Assembly: GCA_007713595.1 (NCBI GenBank)
Contig: VMRY01000041.1
Span: 1-64,000 of the forward strand
Direction of reading: 5' to 3'
Source of the DNA: Sedimenticola thiotaurini
Lineage (GTDB): Bacteria; Pseudomonadota; Gammaproteobacteria; Chromatiales; Chromatiaceae
Length of the DNA: 64,000 nt
Shown here in pieces: positions 44,710 to 52,438 of the stretch. Both the position numbers and the translations under genes were made by a program. Under the pieces are notes generated by a model that made no database searches, was not told the origin of the DNA, and saw only the letters and a program-made list of their open reading frames with translations. Each line of letters begins with the position of its first letter. The first letter of the stretch is position 1.

Positions 44710-44952
44710 ATGTCTAAGAAGATTCTTGCTGCCCTACTTGCTGCAATGGCTACCGCTGCTGTGATTGCTGCTGAAACCAAATCAGAAGCTGTTTTTGATG
44801 CTGACAACAATGGCACCCTGAGCGTGGAAGAAGCCAAGGCAATTCCTGGTCTGTCTGAACAGTGGGATGAGCTGGATGTAAACAAGGATGGTCAGTTAGA
44901 CCCTGCTGAGTTTTCCAAGTTTGTTGCTGTGGAAACCAAGCCAGCTAACTAA
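44710..44952 (+). CDS. Small secreted EF-hand protein
   Basis: An 80-residue precursor: a signal peptide (SKKILAALLAAMATAAVIAA, likely cut after Ala21) and two canonical EF-hand loops, DADNNGTLSVEE (residues 30-41) and DVNKDGQLDPAE (56-67), both with Glu at position 12. It should bind calcium in the periplasm or outside. The ATG at 44710 has GGAG six bases upstream; a GTG two codons before is less likely. A sigma-54 promoter and GlrR-like sites precede it, and a terminator follows, so it is a single-gene transcript. Confidence 0.93.
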   Translation: MSKKILAALLAAMATAAVIAAETKSEAVFDADNNGTLSVEEAKAIPGLSEQWDELDVNKDGQLDPAEFSKFVAVETKPAN

Positions 44953-45011
44953 TCAAGCCAACCGGCTGACCGCAGGGCAGAACTCCCTCCTGTGGTCATG
45001 TAAAGCAAAAG

Positions 45012-45055
45012 ACTAAGCCTCGGCAGGATATTATCCCGCCGGGGTTTAGTTTTTT
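45012..45055 (+). terminator. Rho-independent terminator
   Basis: A hairpin with ACTAA/TTAGT at the base and a CGGC/GCCG upper stem is followed by a run of six T. It ends the EF-hand transcript. It stops 11 bases before the cbbO stop codon, which comes from the other strand. Confidence 0.75.
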
Positions 45056-45065
45056 GGTGTTTTGC

Positions 45066-47321
45066 TTAGCGTGTGAGCGACACGAACAGCTCAGGCAGTT
45101 TTGCTGGCAACTTCTCAACCCGGTCAATTACGCTGTACTGTTTGCCAAAAATGTCCGCCACATACTCATCGGCCTTCGGATCGAGATTGATGCAGTAGGT
45201 GTAGATATTGTCACGATCCAACTCCTGCACCGCTTTTCTCGCATCCTCAATCAGCAGTCGGTCATCATCGACATCAATGTCAGATGGTTCCCCATCGGTC
45301 AGTACCAGCAGCAGTTTCTTCTCGGCCGTGCGCTTCCCGAGGTAGTGACCTGCATGGCGTATAGCTGCACCCATGCGGGTTGAATAGCCAGCCTGCATGG
45401 CGGCCAGTCGTGCCTTCACATCATCATTCCATGTTTCACTGTAGCCTTTGATGTGCTGATAGCGCACTTCATGTCGCGTGTTGGAAGAGAAGCCGGCAAT
45501 AGCGAACGAGTCACCCAGACGATCAATGGCCCAGGCCAGCAGGGCAACTGCCTCCTGACTCAGTTGCAGGATACTCTGCTCACAACCTTCAGGCACCTGA
45601 TGCAGTGACTCGGATAGATCCAGCAATAACATCACCGCAATATCACGGCCATCATGACGATGGCTCATGTTGATGCGCGGATCGGGATTGGCACCGCCTT
45701 TAAAATCAACCAGAGAGCGGATAGCGACATCAAGATCCAGTTCGCTGCCATCTTCCTGATAGCGAACCCGCACATACTGTTGTGGTTTTAACAGGTCGAG
45801 AATCTGTTTCAATCGTTTGGCCAAAGCGCTGTGTTTGGTCAGCAGGTCCTCAATCAGTTTGGCATCACCCGGTGGGTGCAGTGATTCATACAGACTGACC
45901 CAGTCGGGGCGATAAGTCTTGGTTCGATAATCCCACTCCGGATAGTGACGCGGTGGCAGCGCATTCAGTGGCTCCTGCTCCACCTTCTTGCGCTCGACCT
46001 CGTACTGTTCCTCTTCATCGCCCTCTTCGATGAACTTCCACAGGTGTCGATTATCATCCCGGTACTCAACAACGGTATTTTTAAAATAGACGTTGGCGGC
46101 CTGATCCATCTGAATACGGGTGCGGGCAATAAATGAGATGGCGAGCTGAACGATAGATTGTGTTGTCGTCTCGCCTGATTGCATCAGTTCACGGAACTCT
46201 GCCACACAGTTCAGAATATCGGCATTGGTGTAGGTATGGTTCGGGTTCAGAATAGCATAAGAGAGCATCGCCAGACGGTGCCGAATACAGGACTCTTTCT
46301 CCGGGTCGCACTCACCCTCAATGGGTACCGGGTGCAGTGACAGCCACAGATTGCGCAGGCCGGGATAGCACTGTATGGCAAGATACTCCACCCGGGAGTC
46401 TTCCAGCAGTTCGATGGCGATGCGTTGGAACGGACTGAAGTTGTCGGCAAAGATGAAATGGCTCCAGCGTCGATGTGCCGCCATGTGCCCCAACACCGCG
46501 CGATAGCGATTGATGCCGCTGACACCGGAATCCGTATCATCAAACACATCCGGCAGACGAATACCCAGTGAATCGAAATACGGCATCGGTTTGCGCAGTT
46601 CGTCAAAGGCGTGGGAATAGGGGACTAGCTGATCCTTGTCCTGCCAGAGTGCTCGCAGATAGAGTTCCAGCTGGCGCTCATTATCCGCAAACAGGGTGCC
46701 ATGCCGTTCCCGTTGCAGAATAGCCCGGCTGTCAGCTGATTGCAGACTGAAATAATCCCGCTGCCGATCAGGATGGGTTGAATAGTTGTGTATACCGTAC
46801 TCGGTCCAGTTGCGAATACCCTCAAGCGATAACTGATTCAGCAGAAAAGGCATCTGCTCCAGATACTCTTTTGCACTTGGACTGGGGATGGTGGCGTGAA
46901 AGCCATGAATGGAACCGCTGGTACGTTCCAGCATATCCATCAACAGATCAATATAACGACTGAGCTGCTTCTCACTCCCCAGCCGGCGTGCCGCCTCTGG
47001 CAGTGTTTGTAGAAAAGGCAAGATGGTAACGCCATTGGGTGTGCGGGAGAGTTTCCAGACCGTCTGGGAAACCAGACCCAAAACTGATTCGCCCAGTTTT
47101 GCCGCCACCTGGGGCATCTCTTCCAGATAGACCAGTACCGGCTCAAAGCCACGGCCAATCATGCAGACCAGAGAAGCGCCTTCAAGATACTCCTTGATAC
47201 CGGCTTCACTCAGGCTAAGGGCAGCCTCCTCCATGCAATCGGCAAACAGCAGATCCAGTTGCTGGAAGTTGCAGGTCAGTTGCTCCCGATAGATCTGGAG
47301 TTTTGCTTCTTCGATGCTCAC
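45066..47321 (-). CDS. cbbO: CbbO, RuBisCO activase subunit with VWA domain
   Basis: The adaptor of the CbbQO-type RuBisCO activase: its C-terminal von Willebrand A domain docks on RuBisCO and its N-terminal helical region sits on the CbbQ hexamer. At 751 residues it has the usual length. The MIDAS motif DLSES is visible in AVMLLLDLSESLHQVP (about residues 557-572). The distal segments NIYTYCINLDPKADEYVADIFG are typical of the CbbO/NorD group. It starts eight bases after cbbQ, so they are one operon. The CbbQ partner and its sequence favour CbbO over NorD. Confidence 0.93.
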   Translation of the reverse strand: MSIEEAKLQIYREQLTCNFQQLDLLFADCMEEAALSLSEAGIKEYLEGASLVCMIGRGFEPVLVYLEEMPQVAAKLGESVLGLVSQTVWKLSRTPNGVTILPFLQTLPEAARRLGSEKQLSRYIDLLMDMLERTSGSIHGFHATIPSPSAKEYLEQMPFLLNQLSLEGIRNWTEYGIHNYSTHPDRQRDYFSLQSADSRAILQRERHGTLFADNERQLELYLRALWQDKDQLVPYSHAFDELRKPMPYFDSLGIRLPDVFDDTDSGVSGINRYRAVLGHMAAHRRWSHFIFADNFSPFQRIAIELLEDSRVEYLAIQCYPGLRNLWLSLHPVPIEGECDPEKESCIRHRLAMLSYAILNPNHTYTNADILNCVAEFRELMQSGETTTQSIVQLAISFIARTRIQMDQAANVYFKNTVVEYRDDNRHLWKFIEEGDEEEQYEVERKKVEQEPLNALPPRHYPEWDYRTKTYRPDWVSLYESLHPPGDAKLIEDLLTKHSALAKRLKQILDLLKPQQYVRVRYQEDGSELDLDVAIRSLVDFKGGANPDPRINMSHRHDGRDIAVMLLLDLSESLHQVPEGCEQSILQLSQEAVALLAWAIDRLGDSFAIAGFSSNTRHEVRYQHIKGYSETWNDDVKARLAAMQAGYSTRMGAAIRHAGHYLGKRTAEKKLLLVLTDGEPSDIDVDDDRLLIEDARKAVQELDRDNIYTYCINLDPKADEYVADIFGKQYSVIDRVEKLPAKLPELFVSLTR

Positions 47322-47329
47322 GGCATGTC

Positions 47330-48136
47330 TCAGGCGAACAGGGTATCGATAGCGTGATCCAGGGTGGCGCGGATATCCGCATCATCGGTAATTGGGCGTA
47401 CCAGCGCCATGCGACAGGCCGCACGGGGTTCAATGCCCTGCTTGATCAACTCTGCTCCGTAGACCAGCAGTCGGGTAGAGATGCCCTCATCCAGACCATG
47501 CCCTTTCAGGTTACGGGCAGTCTGGCCAATCTTCACTAACTTGCTGGCGGTGTCCGCATCGGTGCCGGTCTCTTTGCAGATAATCTCGCACTCGATCTTC
47601 TCCGGCGCGTAATCAAAATCCAGTGCCGCAAAGCGCTGCTTGGTAGACTGCTTCAGATCCTTCATCAGACTCTGATAACCGGGGTTATAGGAGATTACCA
47701 GTTGAAAATCAGGATGGGCCGAGATCACCTCTCCCTTCTTGTCCAGTGGCAGGGTGCGGCGATGATCGGTCAATGGATGAATCACAACCGTTGTATCCTG
47801 GCGCGCTTCCACCACCTCATCCAGATAACAGATCGCCCCGATACGGGCCGCAGTGGTCAGTGGGCCATCCAGCCAGCGGGTGCCATCGGCATCCAGCAGA
47901 TAGCGCCCGACCAGATCAGAGGCCGTCATATCCTCATTACAGGCAACCGTAATTAGCGGCCGCTTCAGTTTCCACGCCATGTGTTCCACAAAACGTGACT
48001 TACCACAGCCGGTCGGGCCTTTGATCATAATCGGCATGCGTGCCTGGTAAGCCGCCTGATAGAGGGCAATCTCATCCTCCTGCGGCTGATAAAAAGGCTC
48101 GTTCTCAATCAGGTACTGTGCAACATCAGCGATCAT
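47330..48136 (-). CDS. cbbQ: CbbQ, AAA+ RuBisCO activase
   Basis: A 268-residue MoxR-type AAA+ ATPase that, with CbbO, removes inhibitory sugar phosphates from RuBisCO. Walker A is GPTGCGKS (residues 40-47), Walker B ICYLDEVVEA, and the VACNEDMTASDLVGRYLLDADGT stretch is near-invariant in CbbQ. The later NPGYQSLMKDLKQSTKQRF fits too. NorQ is the close paralogue; CbbQ is favoured by the near-perfect match to CbbQ loops. It heads the operon with cbbO. No RuBisCO gene is within at least 45 kb upstream or 16 kb downstream. Confidence 0.95.
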   Translation of the reverse strand: MIADVAQYLIENEPFYQPQEDEIALYQAAYQARMPIMIKGPTGCGKSRFVEHMAWKLKRPLITVACNEDMTASDLVGRYLLDADGTRWLDGPLTTAARIGAICYLDEVVEARQDTTVVIHPLTDHRRTLPLDKKGEVISAHPDFQLVISYNPGYQSLMKDLKQSTKQRFAALDFDYAPEKIECEIICKETGTDADTASKLVKIGQTARNLKGHGLDEGISTRLLVYGAELIKQGIEPRAACRMALVRPITDDADIRATLDHAIDTLFA

Positions 48137-48404
48137 GGTAGCCCCATCACGGTTTAAAACAGATAGTAACTAGCAGGGTAGTAGGAAATGGAGGCAACTT
48201 GAAATAGTTTTTGTTGATTAGAGTTATACGTATATACTTATGATTAATAGAAACAGCATCATTTATTAATGATGTTGTCTGAGGGAGGCCTTAACATAGA
48301 GCGTGGATAACACATATTGCAATTATGCTCCCTATAGTCACCGACTTTCGTACGGTCGCGTGGAGTCATGTTGACGTTAAATCAAAAACAGCTGCTTCCT
48401 TGAC
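48137..48404. other. Intergenic region between divergent cbbQ and yefM
   Basis: About 330 bases separate the two genes, of which the last 60 are the yefM promoter and leader. The rest is A+T-rich, with a TATACGTATA palindrome at 48225-48234. It may hold the cbbQ promoter, but no clear -35/-10 pair or CbbR-type site can be called by eye. Confidence 0.4.
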
Positions 48405-48435
48405 TTGCACAATTTAGAGGACAAGTTATACTTGT
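48405..48435 (+). promoter_or_regulatory. yefM-yoeB promoter with palindromic operator
   Basis: TTGCAC (-35) and TATACT (-10) are 16 bases apart. The -10 is embedded in a perfect palindrome ACAAGT-TAT-ACTTGT (48421-48435). A repressor such as YefM or YefM-YoeB would block the promoter there, as in the autoregulated E. coli system. Start of yefM is 32 bases downstream. Confidence 0.6.
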
Positions 48436-48466
48436 TCAATATATCGTACAAAGGCAGGCGTGCTTT

Positions 48467-48721
48467 ATGAGAGTTATTAATTTTTCAGATGCAAGAAACA
48501 GACTAAAAAGCGTATTAGATCAGGTGGTTGAGGATTCTGATTACACTGTAATTTCTCGCAGAGATGCTGAGGATGCAGTTGTTATGTCTCTTGATAGCTT
48601 TAATGGGTTAATGGAAACGGTGCATCTATTAAAGAGCCCAGCCAATGCGGCGCATCTGGCAAGGTCAATCGCACAATATCGTTCAGGAAAAGTCGAGAAA
48701 CATGTTCTAGTCGATGATTGA
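48467..48721 (+). CDS. yefM: YefM-family antitoxin
   Basis: An 84-residue Phd/YefM antitoxin. The N-terminal DNA-binding domain reads MRVINFSDARNRLKSVLDQVVEDSDYTVISRRD, followed by VVMSLDSFNGLMET. The short acidic/basic C-terminal part should wrap the toxin. It also represses its own operon, which fits the palindrome over the promoter. It overlaps yoeB by eight bases. Confidence 0.95.
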   Translation: MRVINFSDARNRLKSVLDQVVEDSDYTVISRRDAEDAVVMSLDSFNGLMETVHLLKSPANAAHLARSIAQYRSGKVEKHVLVDD

Positions 48722-48980
48722 AGTATTGGCATGGACAGCAGAAGCGTGGGTGGACTACGTTTACTGGCAAGGTCAGGATAAAAAGACGTTGAAGCGTATT
48801 AACAAACTCATCACTGATACTCAACGAACTCCATTTGAGGGTATCGGTAAGCCAGAGCCATTAAGAGAGAATTTATCCGGCTTTTGGTCTCGCCGCATTG
48901 ATGAAAGCAATAGGTTGGTCTACGTGGCTGATGACAATCAACTCACAATAATTTCCTGTCGATATCATTATGAAAAATGA
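48714..48980 (+). CDS. yoeB: YoeB-family mRNA interferase toxin
   Basis: An 88-residue ribosome-dependent endoribonuclease of the RelE superfamily. It is very close to E. coli YoeB (TPFEGIGKPEPLRENLSGFWSRRI). The catalytic residues are all present with a shift of two: Glu48, Arg67 and His85. The toxin should therefore be active. Its ATG lies within the last codons of yefM, giving coupling in the usual antitoxin-first order. It is located beside cbbQ. Confidence 0.95.
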   Translation: MIEVLAWTAEAWVDYVYWQGQDKKTLKRINKLITDTQRTPFEGIGKPEPLRENLSGFWSRRIDESNRLVYVADDNQLTIISCRYHYEK

Positions 48981-49409
48981 TTTAACAAGCGACGATAGTG
49001 GCAAGAGCCTTCGACCTACTATTTTCCGTATGATGACGCTGCTAGTGTGGGATTATAGTTCCATACGAATCAATTATCTAATAGCTCACCAGGTCGAAAG
49101 GAATGACCGCTTGGCAGGATGCTGAAAAATCTCTCTCAAGTGCGCTCTTCAATCTAACGAACAACAAAGGCGATAGAGAGTGCAGTGCAAGAATTCAGTT
49201 GTTTCACGGTATTCAAGGTTCGTAACGCTGGATGGAATGAGAAGATGAGCGAAGAAGGTTGTAACACATCGCTTCACCTGAACAAAAACCGCAGCGCGGT
49301 TTTCATCGCCATTTTACGGTAATCAGGGGTGGTGTCTGAAGTTACAAATAATCAGGATAGAATTATAATTTCATGCCAGTTCTAAACAAATTATTGTAAA
49401 ATTCATCCC
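48981..49409. other. Gene-free region after yoeB
   Basis: About 430 bases with no convincing gene. A symmetrical AAAACCGC-AGC-GCGGTTTT hairpin lies at 49285-49303, possibly a weak terminator for yoeB. The stretch GGCAGGATGCTGAAAAA (about 49114-49130) resembles end sequences of some insertion elements, so a degraded element is possible, but no transposase remains. Confidence 0.35.
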
Positions 49410-49496
49410 GGCCTCCTCTCTTCTTCATTATTTCGATGGTGATTGATAATTCCATGCGTGGCGCATTCGGCGCCGATTTTGAAGAGAGAGGAGGCC
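49410..49496. repeat. Long imperfect inverted repeat after TonB receptor gene
   Basis: Arms of 12 perfectly paired bases (GGCCTCCTCTCT and its complement), extended by three more pairs past a 2-base bulge, enclose about 57 bases. The loop contains its own GGCGC/GCGCC hairpin. It starts 21 bases beyond the receptor stop codon, so it would fold at the 3-prime end of that mRNA. No T run follows. Confidence 0.5.
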
Positions 49497-49516
49497 ATAA
49501 CATCACACCACTTGAC

Positions 49517-51412
49517 TTAGAAAGTTGCTTTGACCCCGGCGTAGTAATAACGCGCACCTGGGTCATCAGGTGTTCCACGCCACGCCATATTTGCAGGGAT
49601 TTCTGCGTTGAATAAATTATCAATACCACCGAAGAGTGATATGAATTTCGTTACCTTGTAGTCCATATTTACATCCATGATGGTATAGTCGCTATTGTGA
49701 TTGGGTACAAGTCGATCGTAAGTGGCCCAGAAGTCCCGCATGTACCGTACGCGTCCCTCAATCCGCATGGGGCCGAATTGGCGGTTGATGGAAGCAGATG
49801 CCTTCCAGCGTGGTCGGTCTGTGAGACGATCGTTAGTCGTCATATCCCTCGCATCAAGGTATTCTACGCTAATTCTAGTGTTGCTTTTTGAATCAATTTT
49901 TAATGTCGCAACTACCTCAGCACCTTTTATTTCTGCCTTATTAACATTTTGATACAAGGATTCTGAGCGCCAGCCGATGTTATTACCCGTGAGTTCTGCA
50001 CTGATCAGGTTATCTATCTCTGAGTCATGTAACGACAATTCCACTCTTCCTTTATTAAATGAATATGCAATTCCTGCCTCGTAGGTTTTAGACTCTTCGG
50101 ACTGTAGGTTAGGATTGCCGCGAATTACATAGGGACCACGTATCATATCGCTCATATAGAGATTAAGCAGCGTGGGTGCTTTGAATCCTGTTCCATAGCC
50201 TAAGCGGAAGGTCCAGGCATCGGGACGCCATGAAAGCATAAAGCGGGGGTTAAAGGTGCTACCAAAGTCGCTGTAACTATCATAACGTGCACCCAGTGTC
50301 AGATTGACGGTGTCAGTTATGTCCCATTGGTCCTGAGCGAAAATGTCATATACCTTACGTTCGACCTTGCGTGACATTGTGCTGATCTCAACATCATCTA
50401 ATCGATACCCAATGCCGGTATTAATCATATGGCCTGACAGAGGTTCAAATGCATAGTCTGCTTCAATCTGCTGCTGATCAAACTTTGTGGTTTCATCCAA
50501 AGTCGTGCCGCGATTAACTCGGGCATCACTCGAGCCAAGTGATGCGTGTAAATCGAGCAGGCCTTCCTTTACCATTCCCGAATATTTCAATGCGAGAAAA
50601 TAACGTTCTTCCTCTTCGATCCGGTCATAGAAAGAGGTGCTCTGGCCAATACCAGAATCATTCTGCTCCAGGTATTCTGCGGTAAGGGACAGTTCATCGA
50701 CATCATTGAGTCGAATTGTTCCCTCATATGTCAGGAAAATACGCTTCTCCTCAAGTAAATCCGTCACTGGACTGGTAGTATCCTCATGAAAGGGTTTTCT
50801 GCGTTTTACTTCAACGCCAATACGATTTCCGAACTGATCGTTGTTCCATTCAGTAGAGCCATGGACAATATAGGTTTTCCGTTCCCCGCCCTCCGCTTGG
50901 CCAAGAGTTGCTTTTAATGTCGTTCTGTTTCCATCAAGCGGTTTTCTTGTAATGATATTTATTACACCACCAAGTGCTTCAGACCCGTACAGCGACGACA
51001 TGGGACCGCGTACGATCTCAATTCGTTCGACGTTTTCGAGCGCAATATTATTAACGTTACTACCAGCATACTTTTCTGTGCGTCTTAGCCCATTCACAAG
51101 TAATAGTGTATGGCCATTCTCGAAGCCGCGTATTGAGATGCTCGAACTACTACCGAGATCACGGACAATAGTGCCGGTAGCAAACTGCAGAACTTCAGAA
51201 AGACTCCGGCCGGAGTAGGCTTTCAACTGATCAGCGGTGATGACCTGGACAGAAGCATTAACGTCAACAACGGCTTGTTCGACACGCGAGGCAGTGACCA
51301 TAATCTGGTGATTTGTTTCAGTTTCAGCTATACCCACCGAATAATAGGTTGGTCCCAAGGACAATAAAACAGTTTGATATAATTGTAAGGTTTTTCTTTT
51401 TTTTCTCATCAT
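49517..51412 (-). CDS. TonB-dependent outer-membrane receptor
   Basis: A 631-residue receptor of the BtuB/CirA type for metal chelates or vitamin-like ligands. A signal region (LYQTVLLSLGPTYYSVGIAE) precedes the TonB-box-like TNHQIMVTASR. The plug domain has VIRDLGSSSSISIRGFENGHTLLLVNGLR and IEIVRGPMSSLYGSEALGGVINIIT. A 22-strand-type barrel ends in the aromatic RYYYAGVKATF. Base composition is lower in G+C than the neighbours, suggesting acquisition. The ligand is unknown; no riboswitch, Fur box or transporter partner was identified nearby. Confidence 0.9.
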   Translation of the reverse strand: MMRKKRKTLQLYQTVLLSLGPTYYSVGIAETETNHQIMVTASRVEQAVVDVNASVQVITADQLKAYSGRSLSEVLQFATGTIVRDLGSSSSISIRGFENGHTLLLVNGLRRTEKYAGSNVNNIALENVERIEIVRGPMSSLYGSEALGGVINIITRKPLDGNRTTLKATLGQAEGGERKTYIVHGSTEWNNDQFGNRIGVEVKRRKPFHEDTTSPVTDLLEEKRIFLTYEGTIRLNDVDELSLTAEYLEQNDSGIGQSTSFYDRIEEEERYFLALKYSGMVKEGLLDLHASLGSSDARVNRGTTLDETTKFDQQQIEADYAFEPLSGHMINTGIGYRLDDVEISTMSRKVERKVYDIFAQDQWDITDTVNLTLGARYDSYSDFGSTFNPRFMLSWRPDAWTFRLGYGTGFKAPTLLNLYMSDMIRGPYVIRGNPNLQSEESKTYEAGIAYSFNKGRVELSLHDSEIDNLISAELTGNNIGWRSESLYQNVNKAEIKGAEVVATLKIDSKSNTRISVEYLDARDMTTNDRLTDRPRWKASASINRQFGPMRIEGRVRYMRDFWATYDRLVPNHNSDYTIMDVNMDYKVTKFISLFGGIDNLFNAEIPANMAWRGTPDDPGARYYYAGVKATF

Positions 51413-51781
51413 TGGTCACTTCTATTTGGTTGATTCTTAATCCATGGGCTGTTTTACCTGCGTTTCGTCCATTCCGCATCAAGGGAGCCGCGATGTTAAT
51501 CTTTTGCGAATAGTGTTGTTAATTACCCAGAACAATTAGGGTAAATATCTCTTTAAAAAAAACAGCAAAACGATATAAACCATCGGCAATACACTTAGCG
51601 GTATGGCTAAATGACACAATTTATTGCATTGGTGGTTCTTGTTTTTGATGTGAAGGGGGTATGGGTGTTGACTGAACTAGATCAGAGTGAAAGGTAGAGC
51701 TGATAAGGTGCTGGTAAAATAGCCTATCCTTATAGTTAAAGGGGTCATAGCCGTTTAATGTGCGAAATTGAGCCATTTAAT
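51413..51781. other. Intergenic region upstream of TonB receptor
   Basis: About 370 bases that should hold the minus-strand receptor promoter. No B12-riboswitch core (it would read CAGTGGC on the plus strand) and no convincing Fur-type palindrome were found. A+T-rich, no gene seen. Confidence 0.4.
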
Positions 51782-51814
51782 AGCTACTGTTCCGAACTGA
51801 AAAACAGGATAGCT
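51782..51814 (+). other. Hairpin in the gdx upstream region
   Basis: AGCTACTGTT pairs with AACAG-GA-TAGCT around an 11-base loop, giving a 10-bp stem with a 2-base bulge. It lies about 200 bases before gdx. It may belong to a structured leader together with the terminator-like hairpin downstream, but no known riboswitch class was recognised. Confidence 0.35.
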
Positions 51815-51896
51815 CTAATATGCAAGAAGTGGGTAGGCCTGCACGGTAAGCTATATGACTAGTATCGCAATAGTTCATCCTAAGTAAAGAAAGGCC

Positions 51897-51929
51897 CCCG
51901 ACGCGCAAAAAAATGCGGTCGGGTGTTTT
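51897..51929. terminator. Terminator-like hairpin upstream of gdx
   Basis: CCCGAC-G-CGC pairs with GCG-GTCGGG around a loop of A residues, followed by TGTTTTAAAA on the plus strand. It lies 90 bases before gdx with no gene upstream on that strand, so it may be an attenuator of gdx rather than the end of a gene. Confidence 0.4.
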
Positions 51930-51953
51930 AAAAATTAGGTCATTGACAGAAGT

Positions 51954-51980
51954 GAAGGCGATCACACCGCTCCTACATTG
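51954..51980 (-). repeat. REP-like element
   Basis: Read on the minus strand, GTAGGAGCGGTGTGATCGC resembles the REP elements common in gammaproteobacteria (TGTAGGAGCG, then a short GCG/CGC palindrome). A REP-associated transposase gene lies 460 bases away. A genome-wide count would confirm. Confidence 0.4.
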
Positions 51981-52018
51981 ACCGGTGACGACCCCACGAT
52001 TTTGAAGGGAGAAGATGC

Positions 52019-52333
52019 ATGGCTTGGGTAATTCTCGTTCTTGCAGGGCTATTCGAGACCGGTTGGGCCATCGGTTTGAAGTACACCGAAGGCTTCAGCA
52101 GATTGTGGCCTACCATTTGGACAATTCTGGCGATGGTCGTCAGTCTTTGGCTGCTGGGCATTGCGATGAAGTCACTTCCTGTTGGCACCGCTTACAGCAT
52201 ATGGGTTGGTGTTGGTGCTGTTGGTACCGTAGTTCTTGGAATTATGTTGCTCGGAGAGCCAGCAAATGCGGGCCGGCTAATCAGTATTACGTTCATCATA
52301 GTTGGCATCATCGGTCTTAAACTTGCCGACTGA
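52019..52333 (+). CDS. gdx: Guanidinium exporter Gdx (SugE-type SMR protein)
   Basis: A 104-residue four-helix small multidrug resistance protein. All residues that define the guanidinium-exporter subtype, rather than EmrE, are present: Glu13, Trp16, Ser42, Tyr59 and Trp62. The FETGWAIGLKYTEGFSRLWPT start is characteristic. It exports guanidinium in exchange for protons as an antiparallel dimer. The ribosome site AAGGGAG is strong. A frame starting four bases earlier is a shadow. No urea-carboxylase or guanidine carrier gene is nearby. Confidence 0.94.
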   Translation: MAWVILVLAGLFETGWAIGLKYTEGFSRLWPTIWTILAMVVSLWLLGIAMKSLPVGTAYSIWVGVGAVGTVVLGIMLLGEPANAGRLISITFIIVGIIGLKLAD

Positions 52334-52438
52334 CACTTAAAGTGTATGAGTGGTCAGGAGTAAAAAGGTCAGAGCCCATTAAAGTAAATAAATAGGCTGG
52401 TAGTATATTCTCATTCTATCTGCTGGGCGGAGTGTTCA

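Noticed and set aside
49100-49160. Insertion sequence remnant
   Set aside because: Only a short end-like string (GGCAGGATGCTGAAAAA) and no transposase fragment or paired ends were seen.
51413-51781. Cobalamin riboswitch or Fur box upstream of the TonB receptor
   Set aside because: No B12-box core or convincing Fur palindrome was found on the minus strand.
51984-51995. Guanidine-II (mini-ykkC) riboswitch before gdx
   Set aside because: Only one ACGA loop with a mismatched stem is present; the class needs two such hairpins. Kept only as part of a structured-leader observation.
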